In this document: positions 54,309 to 64,000 of the stretch, piece after piece
Numbering within the stretch: the first letter of the stretch is position 1
Layout of the letters: each line of letters begins with the position of its first letter
DNA from: Posidonia oceanica
Lineage: Eukaryota > Streptophyta > Magnoliopsida > Alismatales > Posidoniaceae
Length of the DNA stretch: 64,000 nucleotides
NCBI GenBank assembly: GCA_037176725.1
Contig: JAZBRS010000035.1
Location: 45,394,001 to 45,458,000, forward strand
Direction of reading: 5' to 3'
Notes under the pieces: model-generated
The model's input: the letters and a program-made list of their open reading frames with translations, nothing else
The model's database searches: none
What the model was told of the DNA's origin: nothing
Translations under genes and position numbers: made by a program

Positions 54309-56328
54309 GATAGCGAGTTTGACAACCGAGACGCATGTCGATGACAAAATGCGGAGATGGATAGCGAGTTTGTCAACCAAGATGCAGGCCAATGACAAAA
54401 CGTAGAACGGGATAGCGAGTTTGTCAACCGAGACGCATGATGGTGACAAAACGTAAAGCAGGATAGTGAGTTTGTCAACCAAGATGCATGTCAGTAACAA
54501 AAACACAGAGCTAGATAGGGAGTTTGTCAATCGAGACGCATATCGGTGACAAAACTGGGGGCAGGATAGTGAGTTTGTCAACCAAGATGCATGTCGATAA
54601 CAAAAACATGAAGCTGGAAAGCGAGTTTATCAACCGAGACACATGTCGGTGACAAATCGTGGAGCTAGATTGCGAGTTTGCAACCGAGACACAGTCTGTG
54701 ACAAAACGTGGAGCTGGAGCGAGTTTGTCAACTGAGATGCATGTCGGTAACAAAAATGCGGAGCTGGATAGCGAGTTTGTCAACCGAGATGCATGTCGGT
54801 GACAAATCACAGAGCTAGATAGCGAGTTTGAAAATTGAGACACATGTCGATGACAAAACGCAGAGCAGGATAGCGAGATTGTCAACCGAGATGCATGTCG
54901 GTGACAAAACGCAAAGCTGGATAGCTAGTTTGTCAACCGAGACGCATGTCGGTGACAAAACGTGGAGCTGGATAGCGAGTTTGTCAACCGAGACGCATGT
55001 CGGTGACAAATCACGGAGTTGGATAGCAAGTTTGTCAACCGAGACGCATGTCGGTGACTAAACACGGAGCTGGATAGCAAGTTTCTCAATCGAGACGCAT
55101 GTCGGTGACAAAACGTGGAGCTAGATAGCGAGTTTGTCAACTGAGATGCATGTCGGTGACAAAACGTGGAGCTGGATAGCGAGTTTGTCAACCATGAACC
55201 ATGCCGATGACAAAACGCAGAGCTGGATAGTGAGTTTGTCAACAGAGACGCATGTCGGTGACAAAACGCGGAGTGTGATAGCGAGTTCGTCAACCGAGAT
55301 GCATGTCGGTGACAACACTCGGAGCTAGATAGCGAGTTTGTCAACCGTGATGCATGTCGGTGACAAAACTCAATGCTGGATAGTGAGTTAGTCAACCAAG
55401 ACGCATGTCGGTAACAAAAACACGGAGTAGGATAACGAGTTTGTCAACCGAGACGCATATCGATGACAAAACACAGAGCAAGATAGCGAGTTTGTCAACC
55501 GAGACGCATGTCTGTGACAAAATGCAGAGCTAGATAGCGAGTTTGTCAATCGAGACTCATGTGGGTGACAAAACGTGGAGCTAGATAACAAGTTTATCAA
55601 CCGAGACACATGCCAGTGACAAAATGCAGAGCTGGATAGCGAGTTTGTCAACCGAGACGCATGTCGGTGACAAAATGCGGAGTTGGATAGCAAATTTGTC
55701 AACCGAGACGCATGTCGGTGACAAAACGCAGAGCGGGATAGCAAGTTTGTCAACCGAGATGCATGTCGATGACAAAATGCAGAGCTGGATAGCGTATTTG
55801 TCAACCGAGACGCATGCCAGTGACAAAATGCAAAGCTGGATAGCGAGTTTGTCAACCGAGACGCATGTCGGTGACAAATCGCGGAGCTGTGTAGCGAGTT
55901 TGTCAACCGAGACGCATGTCGGTGACAAAACGTAGAGCTAGATAGCGAGTTTGTCAACCGAGACGCATGTTTGTAAACCGAGACACATGTTAGTGACAAA
56001 ACATGGAGCTGGATAGCGAGTTTGTCAATCGAGACACATGTCGGTGACAAAACGAGGAGCTAGATAGCGAGTTTGTCAACCGAAACGCATGTCTGTAACA
56101 AAAACGCAGAGCAGGATTGCGAGTTTGTCAACTGAGACGCATGTCGGTGATAGAATGCGGAGTAGGATAGCGAGTTTGTCAATCGAGACGCATGTCGGTG
56201 ACAAAATGCAGAGCTGGATAGCGAGTTTGTCAATCGAGACGCATGTCGGTGACAAAACGCAGAGCAAGATAGCGACTTTGTAAACCAAGACGCATGTCGG
56301 TGACAAATCGCGGAGCTGTATAGCGAGG
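54309..56328 (-). repeat. 51-bp tandem array of D, about 39 copies, each with a hairpin
   Basis: Unit landmark 'gagtttgtcaaccgagacgc' followed by 'atgtcggtgacaaaacgc' and 'ggagctggatagc'. Each unit contains the inverted pair TTTGTC(A)ACCGA and TCGGT(G)ACAAA around GACGCATG. The hairpin is the best kept part; the 'acgcggagctg' segment varies. Because 51 is 17 codons, several frames stay open across many copies, including a minus-strand frame repeating CHRHASRLTNSLSSSAF; I treat these as by-products. Confidence 0.95.
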
Positions 56329-57690
56329 CAAAATCAAGGGACAAATGAGATGCCCCTGGTATCGTTATGCAGGAAGGTTTGCTTCACGAGCGAACGAGAC
56401 AAAGGGAGATGTGAAAGTAGGGGGCTAGCCAGCTGGTTAAGCCGAAAGAATGTCTACCGAGGGGTCCATTCTGCAGGTGCTCCTGGACCGCTGCTACTGA
56501 ATGCTAGTTGAGGCGCTAAATGATGCCCGTTTGTGGATGCTCACTTCTAAAGGCAGGTTGGTTCATTACCGTCAGCTTGCTGAAAGAGTGTGGTTGTAGC
56601 TTGCTGTATGCTTGATATCCATGCCTAGTGCTTGCGGGACATGGAGTGTTTGCAATGCTATTCTGGATTTGCAACTCTATGCTGAACGCAGTGGATTATT
56701 TCTTGATGGTGGATGCAAGGTTTGTGCTGTTGGCTGTAACTTGCTTGTCCTGAGAGTACTCTGATGCATGTGCTTCGACCAGATGGTGGCTGGTTTGCCC
56801 CTGGTCGGAAATGTTGGAGTAGATCCTACAGGGTTATGCATAAGCAAGTAGGTGTAGCATGATCAAGTAAGTTGTTTGATTATTAGATGTTTTCATTTAT
56901 CTGCCCTCAGTGATGCTGGAAAGCATTGATGCATACTGAAAAGATGGAGGAAGCCCTCACCTCAATAGACCCTTCTAGGACTCACAAGTTCTGGGTGGCT
57001 CTCCTTGGTGGGTGGTGACGCTCAAGCTCTCTATGGGTGATGGATTAGGCTCCATGCCAAACTCTTTTGGGCCCTACACCTGCTCTTTTGAGATTCTCTC
57101 TTTTCTTTTCTGCTCCCTCACGGACGCTTGGGTTCGCTCTATCGCTGGCTTGGATGTAATAGGCGCCTAGTCTGGACTGGAGGCTTTTGCTGCAGAATGG
57201 GGTGGCTAGTCCCTTCGGAGATGTGGGTTGCCCAAGCACATGCTCCGACTCTTCTCCAAAGCGAGGTAGGGATAAGGCTACGTCGCGCATCCCTCTCTTG
57301 GGCTTACTTCTGTCTTCACCTTCTATTTGCATGTTTTCTTTTATGCCCATGCAAATTTGCATTTTTTCAGGCTCACTCTCTCAGTCGCCTTATCATTTTG
57401 TCTCCCTCAGGGAGGTGTAGGCCCCTTATGGAGTTCGGACACTTTGCCCTACTCTCAGTGGATGGTGGCTCTCTCACTTACCTGGTCATCTAGGTAGCAT
57501 CAAATGAGGAGGGATTGCTTTCTCCTTCCAGCAGGCTTGCTTCCCGATTTTCGTCATCAGGCGATGGTTGACATGCAAATGTGGTTTTTTTTTACTTTCA
57601 GGTTTTCTGATTATTTTTTTTTGCTTTTGCTTTTTGATTTTTTTTTTTGACTTTTTTTTTTTGAAAGAGAAGGAATGCAATAAGGAAATA
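56329..57690 (-). other. D post-pol spacer
   Basis: No gene. Aligns with the post-pol spacers of A1 and B: 'ggtggctctc' block (about 57465), CACC/GGTGG-rich text (about 56990-57020) and the T-rich (sense A-rich) tract at 57590-57680. Where A1, B and C have a PMD gene, D goes straight into the array. Confidence 0.7.
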
Positions 57691-58823
57691 GGCAAAGGAT
57701 ACAGCTCTGGCTCCCACTGTTTGTTGCTAGCTGCTGTTCTTCTCTGGCAGTACTGTTGTGGTTGTTGGGACAGTGACTGTCTATGTTGCTGCTGACCTGT
57801 GCCTCTTGTTGGGATCCAGGGTGTTGCACTTGTGGATTCGGGCCGATGCTTAGCAAACAGGCGAGCTCTAAGCCGGGCCCCCCGCGGACAAGGCTAGGGA
57901 AAAGATGGAGAAGAGATCAAATCAATGAGATTAGAGGGATCCATCGAGGAAGGGCTGGAATCAGCAAGATCAAGAGCAAGGAGATAGACCCCTGAGGTCC
58001 AAGGATCCTCGGAGCTTGCAGGCTTAGGCAAGGAAGGGCTGGCTATGCTAGGGTGTGTAGGTGTAGGTGTGCATGCTGCCTCCTGTAGACTGACAACGAT
58101 GACTCCATTGTCAATCAAGTTCTGAATGATGTCCTGAAGAGTGTGGCAATTATCAGTCGAGTGCCTCGTGGCTCGATGGTAATCGCAGTGCATGCTCATA
58201 TCGTACCACCATGGAAGAGGGTTTGGCTGCGGTAGAGTTTCCGAGAGCCTTGGAAGCGACACAACCTTAGGAAAGATGGAGCTCAGCGGCTCACCAAGTG
58301 GGGTGAAGTCGCTCTCATTGCGGTGGCCTCGTCTTTGCTTCGACTGTTGTCCTTGCCGAGCTGGTGCGACGTGATGCATTGGCTTGATGGTGGCAGTGCT
58401 CTGTGTGGTGTGTGCTAGGCTATGTGCACATGCAAGCTAAGATGAGCCGGGCTGGCTGGCTGCGAGGACAGGCTCTGAGGGAGAATCGATGCAAGCAACA
58501 GTCGGCTTCTTGTAGTAGTGGATGTCGGAGTCGGTGTTGCCCTTGTTGCTACTGCTGTTCTTGTTGTTGTTGTTGCTGTTGGAGGCGGTGGCTTTCTTTG
58601 CGAACTCAGCGAGTGTGGGGAAGTTTCCACTTCGCAGCGAGCCTTCCGTGCGAGCGCTAGCCTGAGTCAGTGATGCAAAGCTAGTGACGGGTTGGATGCT
58701 AAGCAGAGCCCTAATCGTTGGTTGTGCTCCCCTGATGATGATCTCAATAGACTCCTCGTCCGAGGGCCTATCTTTGACCTGGGAGGCTAGGGTGCGCCTG
58801 CTGCCAACGTACTCCTCGAATGG
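57691..58823 (-). pseudogene. gag: D gag fragment: capsid core end and zinc knuckle
   Basis: Minus strand: FEEYVGSRRTLASQVKDRPS (capsid end), SLRSGNFPTLAEFAKKA and an Asn-rich stretch, then after a frameshift FTPLGEPLSSIFPKV and a knuckle CDYHRATRHSTDNC (CX2HX4HX4C), ending near DLISSPSFP. Downstream, Gln-rich text runs into the A-rich spacer, so protease and pol are deleted. The upper end at about 58823 is joined to LTR sequence. Confidence 0.88.
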
Positions 58824-60124
58824 ACAAACTTCAATGGCGAACTGCTCGCTCCAAGCGATGCGAAAAAAGCCAGGGAGGATCAGAGAACGTCGACGACATT
58901 CCCACGAACCCAGCCACACCTTCAGTGTGGAAAATGGTGGCTTGGAATGCCCCACCCACCTCCTCCACCATGTGCCGCCGGAGTTCGTTAGAGGCTGGCC
59001 ACACGAGCGGCCGACGACCCAATGAAGCTGCTAGGAAGCGTCGAGGGGATGTGGAGGAGATGAGGAAGTGTTCGCGGGCTAAGAAAAGAGACAAGCGTCT
59101 CTTTCCCGTCTCCACCGGCCAAGGGCCGGCGTTGCTGCGCCTCCTTGGCCGTTGGCATGGCCGAGGGTGCAAGAAGGTAAGTGGCTAATACGGCCGCGAA
59201 GGGAGGACGTCCAGGAATGTTCCTGGACCCTCAAACAAGCAATGCGGTGAGGTGTTTCACCTCGGAGGCTCGCCGGAGTTGGCGGACAGAAGTTGGAAAG
59301 GCTCGCCGGCGATGGGTTTGAATGGCAACAGTGGGCTTGGGAAGGCTTGGGATCACTCGGGGATGCACGGGATCGCACAAGGAAGGTGGAGGAATGCACT
59401 GGAGCTCTCAATTTGCAAATGTGGTGTTTGTGTGAGTGAAGAACGGTCTTGGGTTTAGGCAGTGGCAATTGGGTTTCGTTCAAAGGTTGGCTCCGGGCAC
59501 GAGGAAGAAAGGTGCAGTGAGAGGCCATGAGAGCAGGAAGAGGGCCGACTCTGGCAGAGAAGTAAGTGGCGAAGAGAAAGGAAGTAAGTGTGGGCCGAGC
59601 GAGGATGACGTAGTCATCGATGGCAGGCAGCCGACGAAGGCGGTGGAAGGAGATGTGTGTGGCAAGTGACCGGCGAGGTGAGTAAGTGTGGCCAGAGAAG
59701 TAAGTGGGTCTTGGTGGCTAGCAAGTGGCCGAAAGTGGGTGAGTAAGTGCGGAGGAGATGGGCGTGGCAAGAGACAGTGACCGGCAACGGCCGTGGCGGT
59801 GAGGTTTGGGTGGTGGTCTGATTAACAATCGAGTCTCTGCAACACCTGGTGCCAAACTCAGTCGCCACTTAGAGTTGCGACCAAGTCCAGTCGCCTGTGC
59901 ATGCAACGCCTCAACGTGCAACTCAGTAAACTGAGCTGCTAATGGGCTTGGCTTAGGTCAGGTTTGAGTTATGAATTGGGTTAGGTTTGGGAAATGGAAT
60001 TGGATGGTTTTGGGATGGTTTTGGGTTGGGTTTTGGATTGGTTTTGAAATGGGTTTTGCCGTGCCACAACGAACAAATCTCTGAAAATTCCCCAACGAAA
60101 GTCTGCCAAAATGGGGTGTCTACG
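58824..60124 (-). repeat. Partial LTR shared by C and D
   Basis: Starts (minus strand) at 60124 with CGTAGACACCCC, one transition from TGTAGACACC, directly after the C polypurine tract, so it serves as the 3' LTR of C. It includes AGTCGCC palindromes (about 59858-59930) and a GC-rich part, but breaks off at about 58824 into D gag; the U5 half, PBS, leader and gag N-terminus are missing. Confidence 0.8.
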
Positions 60125-60137
60125 GATGTCCCTCCCT
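60125..60137 (-). other. Polypurine tract of C
   Basis: The minus strand reads AGGGAGGGACATC just before the LTR, matching the B tract. The upstream 'cttgacctcgctc' is also shared with B. Confidence 0.8.
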
Positions 60138-60454
60138 GAGCGAGGTCAAGCGTCGCGAGACCGTGGCTCAGGGTTGACAAGACACCCCATCTGACACCGG
60201 CAGGAGCACAAAGGCTATTGGCATGAGTCACTTATTCAGCAGATGCACCGAAAGTCATGACTCACTGCCGCAATGCAAAATGCAGATGTAGATACGAATG
60301 CAAATGCTGATGCAATGCATGCTAATGCAGAGTGATGCTAATGCAAGGAGGCAAGCTGGCGGCTAGTCCAAACTTGCACAAAAGGCGGCACTGGACAAGA
60401 CTGACGTGCTTGTCGTCCAGGTAGCGAGGGCTACCAGCCCGAAAGGGGAAAAGA
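60138..60454 (-). other. C spacer between array and polypurine tract
   Basis: No gene. TGCAT/ATGC-rich stretch (60240-60350), then 'gacgtgcttgtcgtccagg' and 'gggctaccagcccg', text shared with D near 53798-53835. Confidence 0.65.
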
Positions 60455-61690
60455 TACAGCTTGTCCTTGCCCAAGGAAGCAAGCGAACGGCCAGAACCAC
60501 GCAAAGGGGGCAGAATTCCAAGAACGCACGAGGGAAGAAAGGGGCACCTCTTCCTGCCAAACCGGAAGGCAAGCAAGAAAGCAAGAGAAAGGAGGGTAAG
60601 CAGGACTCCGCCCGCCTGGAGCGAAGCCACGCAAAGGCTTGTCCTCGACCAAGGAAACAAGCGGGGCTAATCCTTGCACGAGGAGCAGGCAAGGACTCCA
60701 TGCCCACAGAGTCGAGCAAAGGCTTGTCCTCGCATGAGGAAACAAGCGGGCCTGACCTCGCACGAGTAAACAGGCGAGGGACTCTGTGCACCAAATGGAG
60801 TCACCAAAGGGGCATGTCCTCGCACGAGGAAGCAAGCGGGCGGACTCCGTGTGGACAGAGCCGGGAAAAGGCTTGTCCTCACACGAGGAAGCAAGCAGGC
60901 CTGATCCTCACACGAAGGAACAGGCAGGGGACTCTGTGTAGATGGAGTCGAGGGGAGGCTTGTCCTCACAGGAGGAAGCAAGCGGGCCTGACCTCACACG
61001 AAGAAACAGGCAGGGGACTCCGTGCACCAAATAGAGTCACCAAGGGGAGCTTGTCCTCGACCGAGGAAACAAGCGGGGCTGATCCACGCATGAGGAAACA
61101 GGCAGGGGACTCCGTTCACACCAACGGGGTCACCAAAAGGGGGCTTGTCCTCGACCGGGGAAGCAAGCAGGCCTGACCCCGCACAAGGAAACAGGTGGGG
61201 GACTCTGTTCGCACTAAACGGAGTCGCCAAATGGGCTTGTCCTCGCACGAGGAAGCATGCAGGCTTGACCTCACATGAGGAAACAAGCGGGGGACTTCAT
61301 TCGCACTAAACGAAGCCACCAGAAGCTTGTCCTCGCACAAGGAAGCAAGCGAGGGTACTCCGTTCGCACTAAACAGAGTTGCCAAAGAGGGCTTGTCCTC
61401 GCACGAGGAAACAAGTAGGGCTGATCCTCGCACGAGGAAACAGGCAAAGGGCTCCATTCGCACGAAGCCGAGGCACACAAAGGCTTGTCCTCGACCGAGG
61501 AACAAGCAGGCCTGATCCTCGCACGAGGAAACAGGCAGAGGACTCCGTCCGCATGGAGCCGCGCAAAGGCTTGTCCTCACATGAGGAAGCAAGCGGGCCT
61601 GACTTCGCATGAGGAAACAGGCAGGGGACTCCGTCCGTATGGAGTCGAGCAAAGACTTGTCCTCGCATGAGGAAGCAAGCGGGCAAGATC
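60455..61690 (-). repeat. Palindrome-bearing array of C
   Basis: Units of about 80-100 bases, each with GCTTGTCCTCGCACGAGGA followed by A-A/G-CAAGC, and a second, shorter one (CTGATCCTCGCACGAGGAAA). A GGACTCCGT...GGAGTC pair lies between. Same family as the B array in reverse orientation. Confidence 0.92.
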
Positions 61691-62237
61691 CCAGCAGGTC
61701 ACACAGAGCAGAAGAGGCTGGCTGGTAAGTACGCGAACTTACCGACCAAAAGGAGAGGGGGCGATACCACAGGGCAGCAAAAAAGATGCCCTAGGTATCA
61801 GGAATGATACCAGGGGATAGTCGAAGCACCCCTAGCACCGGAAAGCGAAGGATGCAGACAAAACTGACGTGTTTACCAAACGAGTAGTTAAGGGTACCAA
61901 CCCGGAGGATGATCCGGGCGATGGTGCTTAGCGGCTTTGCTTGCTTCGACGGCGTGGGTCTGTAGAGATTCTGGCATGCAGATTGTTTGCGGGGGGCTTG
62001 CCTACAACACCCTTGTGCTGAGAGTCTTGGTTGTTGCTCCTAACCCTCATAAGTGCTTGATGTGTCTCCTGCAGCATCCTGGCAGGAATAAATATGCATA
62101 AGGTTGGGCATGCAACACAATCAGATGGTGTGAAACGTCTTTGTATTGATTAAACTCTGGTTACACGCCTATGTCAGGCCAAAAAAAAAGAGACAGCATG
62201 ATTCAAAACTAAGCAAGCAAGTAATGGCATAGATGCC
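61691..62237 (-). other. C region between PMD gene and array
   Basis: No gene. Palindrome GGTATCAGGAATGATACC at 61794-61811. Conserved PMD 3' flank at about 62128-62180 (reverse complement of B about 40771-40812). Confidence 0.6.
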
Positions 62238-63319
62238 TTAACTGGTTCGGGCCTTCTTTGACCTCCTTGAGTCAGGGAACAGGGGGCGCCAGGTTGGATC
62301 TCGCTGATGGGCCAAAGTCCTTGCACCTCAGTCACATACTCAAGAGTGCATCCAAAGCCTTTTACAGCCATGATGTCCGTCGACTGCACTCCATGTTGCA
62401 TTAGGTTGGCCAGCTCTGTTGTAGCAGCAGCTGAACTAAGAGGATAGATCCGGAGAAGCCTAGGCACTGTGCTATCAACGAAGGCGCCCTGCTAGAAGCC
62501 GAATTGCTGCATGACCTGGATAGGGTGGTACTCCACACCTGTGGTGAATCCTGGTAACACAACAAGTTGCATGTTGTGGGTGCCAAAGAAGACAGTGAAT
62601 GGCTCAGCCACGGATAGGATGATACGCCAGGTTACTGCATCATCCGTTAGGTTCGATAGCTTCTCATATTCCCTGTGGACGCTCTTGATAGTCTTGGCAT
62701 GGCCACTATTGCAGTATGTTTCAAAGGCATGCGCCTGGGGGTGCAGAATATCCATTTCTAAGTGTTCGGCCAAGCATATCTGTATGAGTGCTCTGCAGCC
62801 GTGGAAGTGGCAGCAGCGGTGTGAGATGCGGTCCAGTCCGCGATAAGTCTCTGCCAGGACGACTGGTGCCAAGTCAATCTGCTAAGTCACCACAGCAAGT
62901 GCGATCTCAGCAATCTCGATTGCAACTGTCATTCGGCCATGAGTGAAAATCAGCTCGCCTAGAAAGCGGGTGACAAATCCCTAGAGCCACAACTCATCTC
63001 CAAGTTCAGCGCGCTTTTCCACAATCTCATCAAAGTATCCTAGCCGGAGCATGGGCATGAGCCCGCTGGAGTAGATTAGTCTTTGCTAGCAGCCTTCAAT
63101 AGAGAGCCCAGACAGTTGGCTTAGGACTGCAATGTGTCTGTCGTGCCTTACGAAAACAGTTGGTACCATAATCTTGGAGAAGCCGTAGATTCAGCGTACT
63201 TCCTCCAATATGGGTGTCAACTCTGTTCTGCCGAAGCGGAAGACATGGTGTGCCAGTTTCCAAAACCTTGCAGCGGCGCACAAAAGATGTCGGCTCACTT
63301 CAACATCAGCTGCCCCCAT
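62238..63319 (-). pseudogene. PMD gene of C, decayed and 5'-truncated
   Basis: Homology runs from AADVEVSRHLLCAAAR (about 63319) to the C-terminal basic end and TAA at 62238. Stops fall at codons that are Gln or Arg in A1: near 62490 (FGF-stop-QGAF), 62882 (VT-stop-QIDL), 62980, 63087 and 63195. A frameshift near the C-terminus lies around 62290. The long open middle segment (62492-62872, ETYRGLDRISHRCCHFHGC) is very close to A1. Confidence 0.87.
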
Positions 63320-63329
63320 TGCTGCTGCC

Positions 63330-64000
63330 CATGTAGGTGCCCTTGATCCAAACAGAAGCCAAGCTACTGCACAATAAGGGCCGTGCTAGAGTCCCCCACT
63401 GCCGACAAAGGAGTGGGTCTGCATCGAGGACTACTACTCAGATGAGGAGCAGTCTGGCACAGTGGAAGCAGCTTGGACCAACAGTGAGGTCTAGTCCAGC
63501 CCAGCAACATCTCGGTCAGCTTGTCTGGCCCTCCCTTCTACTAATACAGTCGCAGAATCATCAAGTTCTGTGTCAAAGTTGACAGTCTCTCCCACTTCTA
63601 CAGTTGTGCCAGCACCTTCGACAGCCAAAGCAGCTGCGCCAGGGTTAGGAGCACACCCTCAGGCACCGCTCACCAGTTCACCCACAGCCGCAGTCACATC
63701 AGCACAGCGGTCACCCTTTCTAGCGGCTCAGTCAGTCAATTCAGGCAGCTTCGTGACTCAGCCCGCTTCATCAGTAATACCACCAATAACACAGGTTGCT
63801 CCACTAGCCATATAGCCATCTGCCTCAGCAAATCAAGTCTTGTGGTGGGCCCCCAAGGCATCTTCAGCCATGCAACCACCATCACCTGCGGAGGTAGGCG
63901 TTTTGCTGCCCGACACAACCGTCCAATTATCAGCCCTCCAGAGGAGCACTTCTATCTCCCCTCCAGCCACAACAGTAACCCTGTCAGTACACCTGCCAGT
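63330..64000 (+). pseudogene. Element G: plus-strand fragment of the protease-RT linker
   Basis: The frame beginning near 63411 reads EWVCIEDYYSDEEQSGTVEA, matching the A1 linker (WVCVEDYYSDEEQSGTTEA) and B at 32875-32935, followed by Ser/Ala/Pro-rich text. Stops near 63489 and 63813. It runs in the opposite direction to C and continues past the right edge. Confidence 0.85.

Larger units (their letters stand above)
51762..58823 (-). mobile_element. Element D: rearranged Tat/Ogre-like element without pol or PMD
   Basis: On the minus strand: gag fragment (58823-57690), post-pol spacer (57690-56330), 51-bp repeat array (56328-54309), 3' spacer, then a 3' LTR ending at 51762 inside the Copia gag. 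The whole pol is missing between gag and spacer, the PMD gene is absent between spacer and array, and the LTR is broken near 53370. It is therefore a deletion derivative. Confidence 0.8.
60125..63319 (-). mobile_element. Element C: 3' part of a Tat/Ogre-like element
   Basis: Minus strand: PMD gene fragment (63319-62238), spacer, palindromic array (61690-60455), TGCAT-rich spacer and polypurine tract, followed by the LTR at 60124. Cut at about 63319, inside the PMD gene, by a junction to opposite-strand sequence. Confidence 0.85.

Noticed and set aside
55388..56050. 220-codon repetitive minus-strand ORF (CHRHASRLTNSLSSSAF)
   Set aside because: The repeat period is 51 bases, so open frames persist automatically; several frames on both strands are equally open.
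54309..56328. CRISPR-like array
   Set aside because: Direct 51-bp tandem units without unique spacers, in plant retrotransposon DNA.

Overview
This is nuclear repeat DNA from a seed plant, almost certainly an angiosperm. It is heterochromatin-like, with nested Ty3/gypsy LTR retrotransposons of the Tat/Ogre type, one Copia fragment, and no host gene, tRNA or rRNA that I can support. The lineage call rests on four things seen in the sequence: a primer-binding site TGGCGACTCTGCTGGGGA (in memory this pairs with plant tRNA-Arg, the Ogre primer), the RT - RNase H - second RNase H - integrase order without a chromodomain, a DNGS-type protease followed by a G-patch-like motif, and LTRs of 3-6 kb. Species is not determinable by reading. 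Layout: 1-19091 is element A1 (minus strand, its 3' end beyond the left edge), with an extra ORF 3' of pol (327-1529), pol and gag-pro in one frame broken by two UAG codons (3028-12099), leader, PBS (13254-13271) and a 5.8-kb 5' LTR (13273-19091). A1 sits inside the gag of a second minus-strand element, A2 (19092-24363), of which gag N-terminus, leader, PBS and a 3.3-kb 5' LTR remain. After 47 bp of other DNA comes element B (24411-47026, plus strand), structurally complete at 22.6 kb: both LTRs start TGTAGACACC and end CTACA, PBS, polypurine tract and a perfect 5-bp target duplication GCAGG. Its coding regions are heavily decayed. From 47032 to 50347 is AT-richer DNA with a possible minus-strand LTR. 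A Copia element (50348-51761, plus) is cut in its gag by the 3' LTR of a rearranged minus-strand gypsy element, D (51762-58823). D is joined through a partial LTR (58824-60124) to a further minus-strand element, C (60125-63319). C ends at an inversion junction with a plus-strand gag-pro fragment, G (63330-64000). How the pieces work together: a capsid/protease polyprotein, RT, two RNase H domains and integrase make the ordinary retrotransposon machinery. The unusual part is the zone between pol and the 3' LTR. In A1, B and C it holds a third gene of about 400 codons that I assign to the plant mobile domain (PMD/DUF7745-like) group. In B, C and D it also holds long arrays of short palindrome-bearing repeats, and the LTRs carry their own palindrome families (GCGTCCAACGTTGGACGC in B; AGTCGCC/GGCGACT types in A2, C, D and the 47-50 kb region). 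A transposon-borne accessory protein plus fast-changing short motif arrays is the most interesting signal in the window; a link between the two is inference only. Most premature stops are C-to-T or G-to-A changes, as expected for long-methylated DNA.
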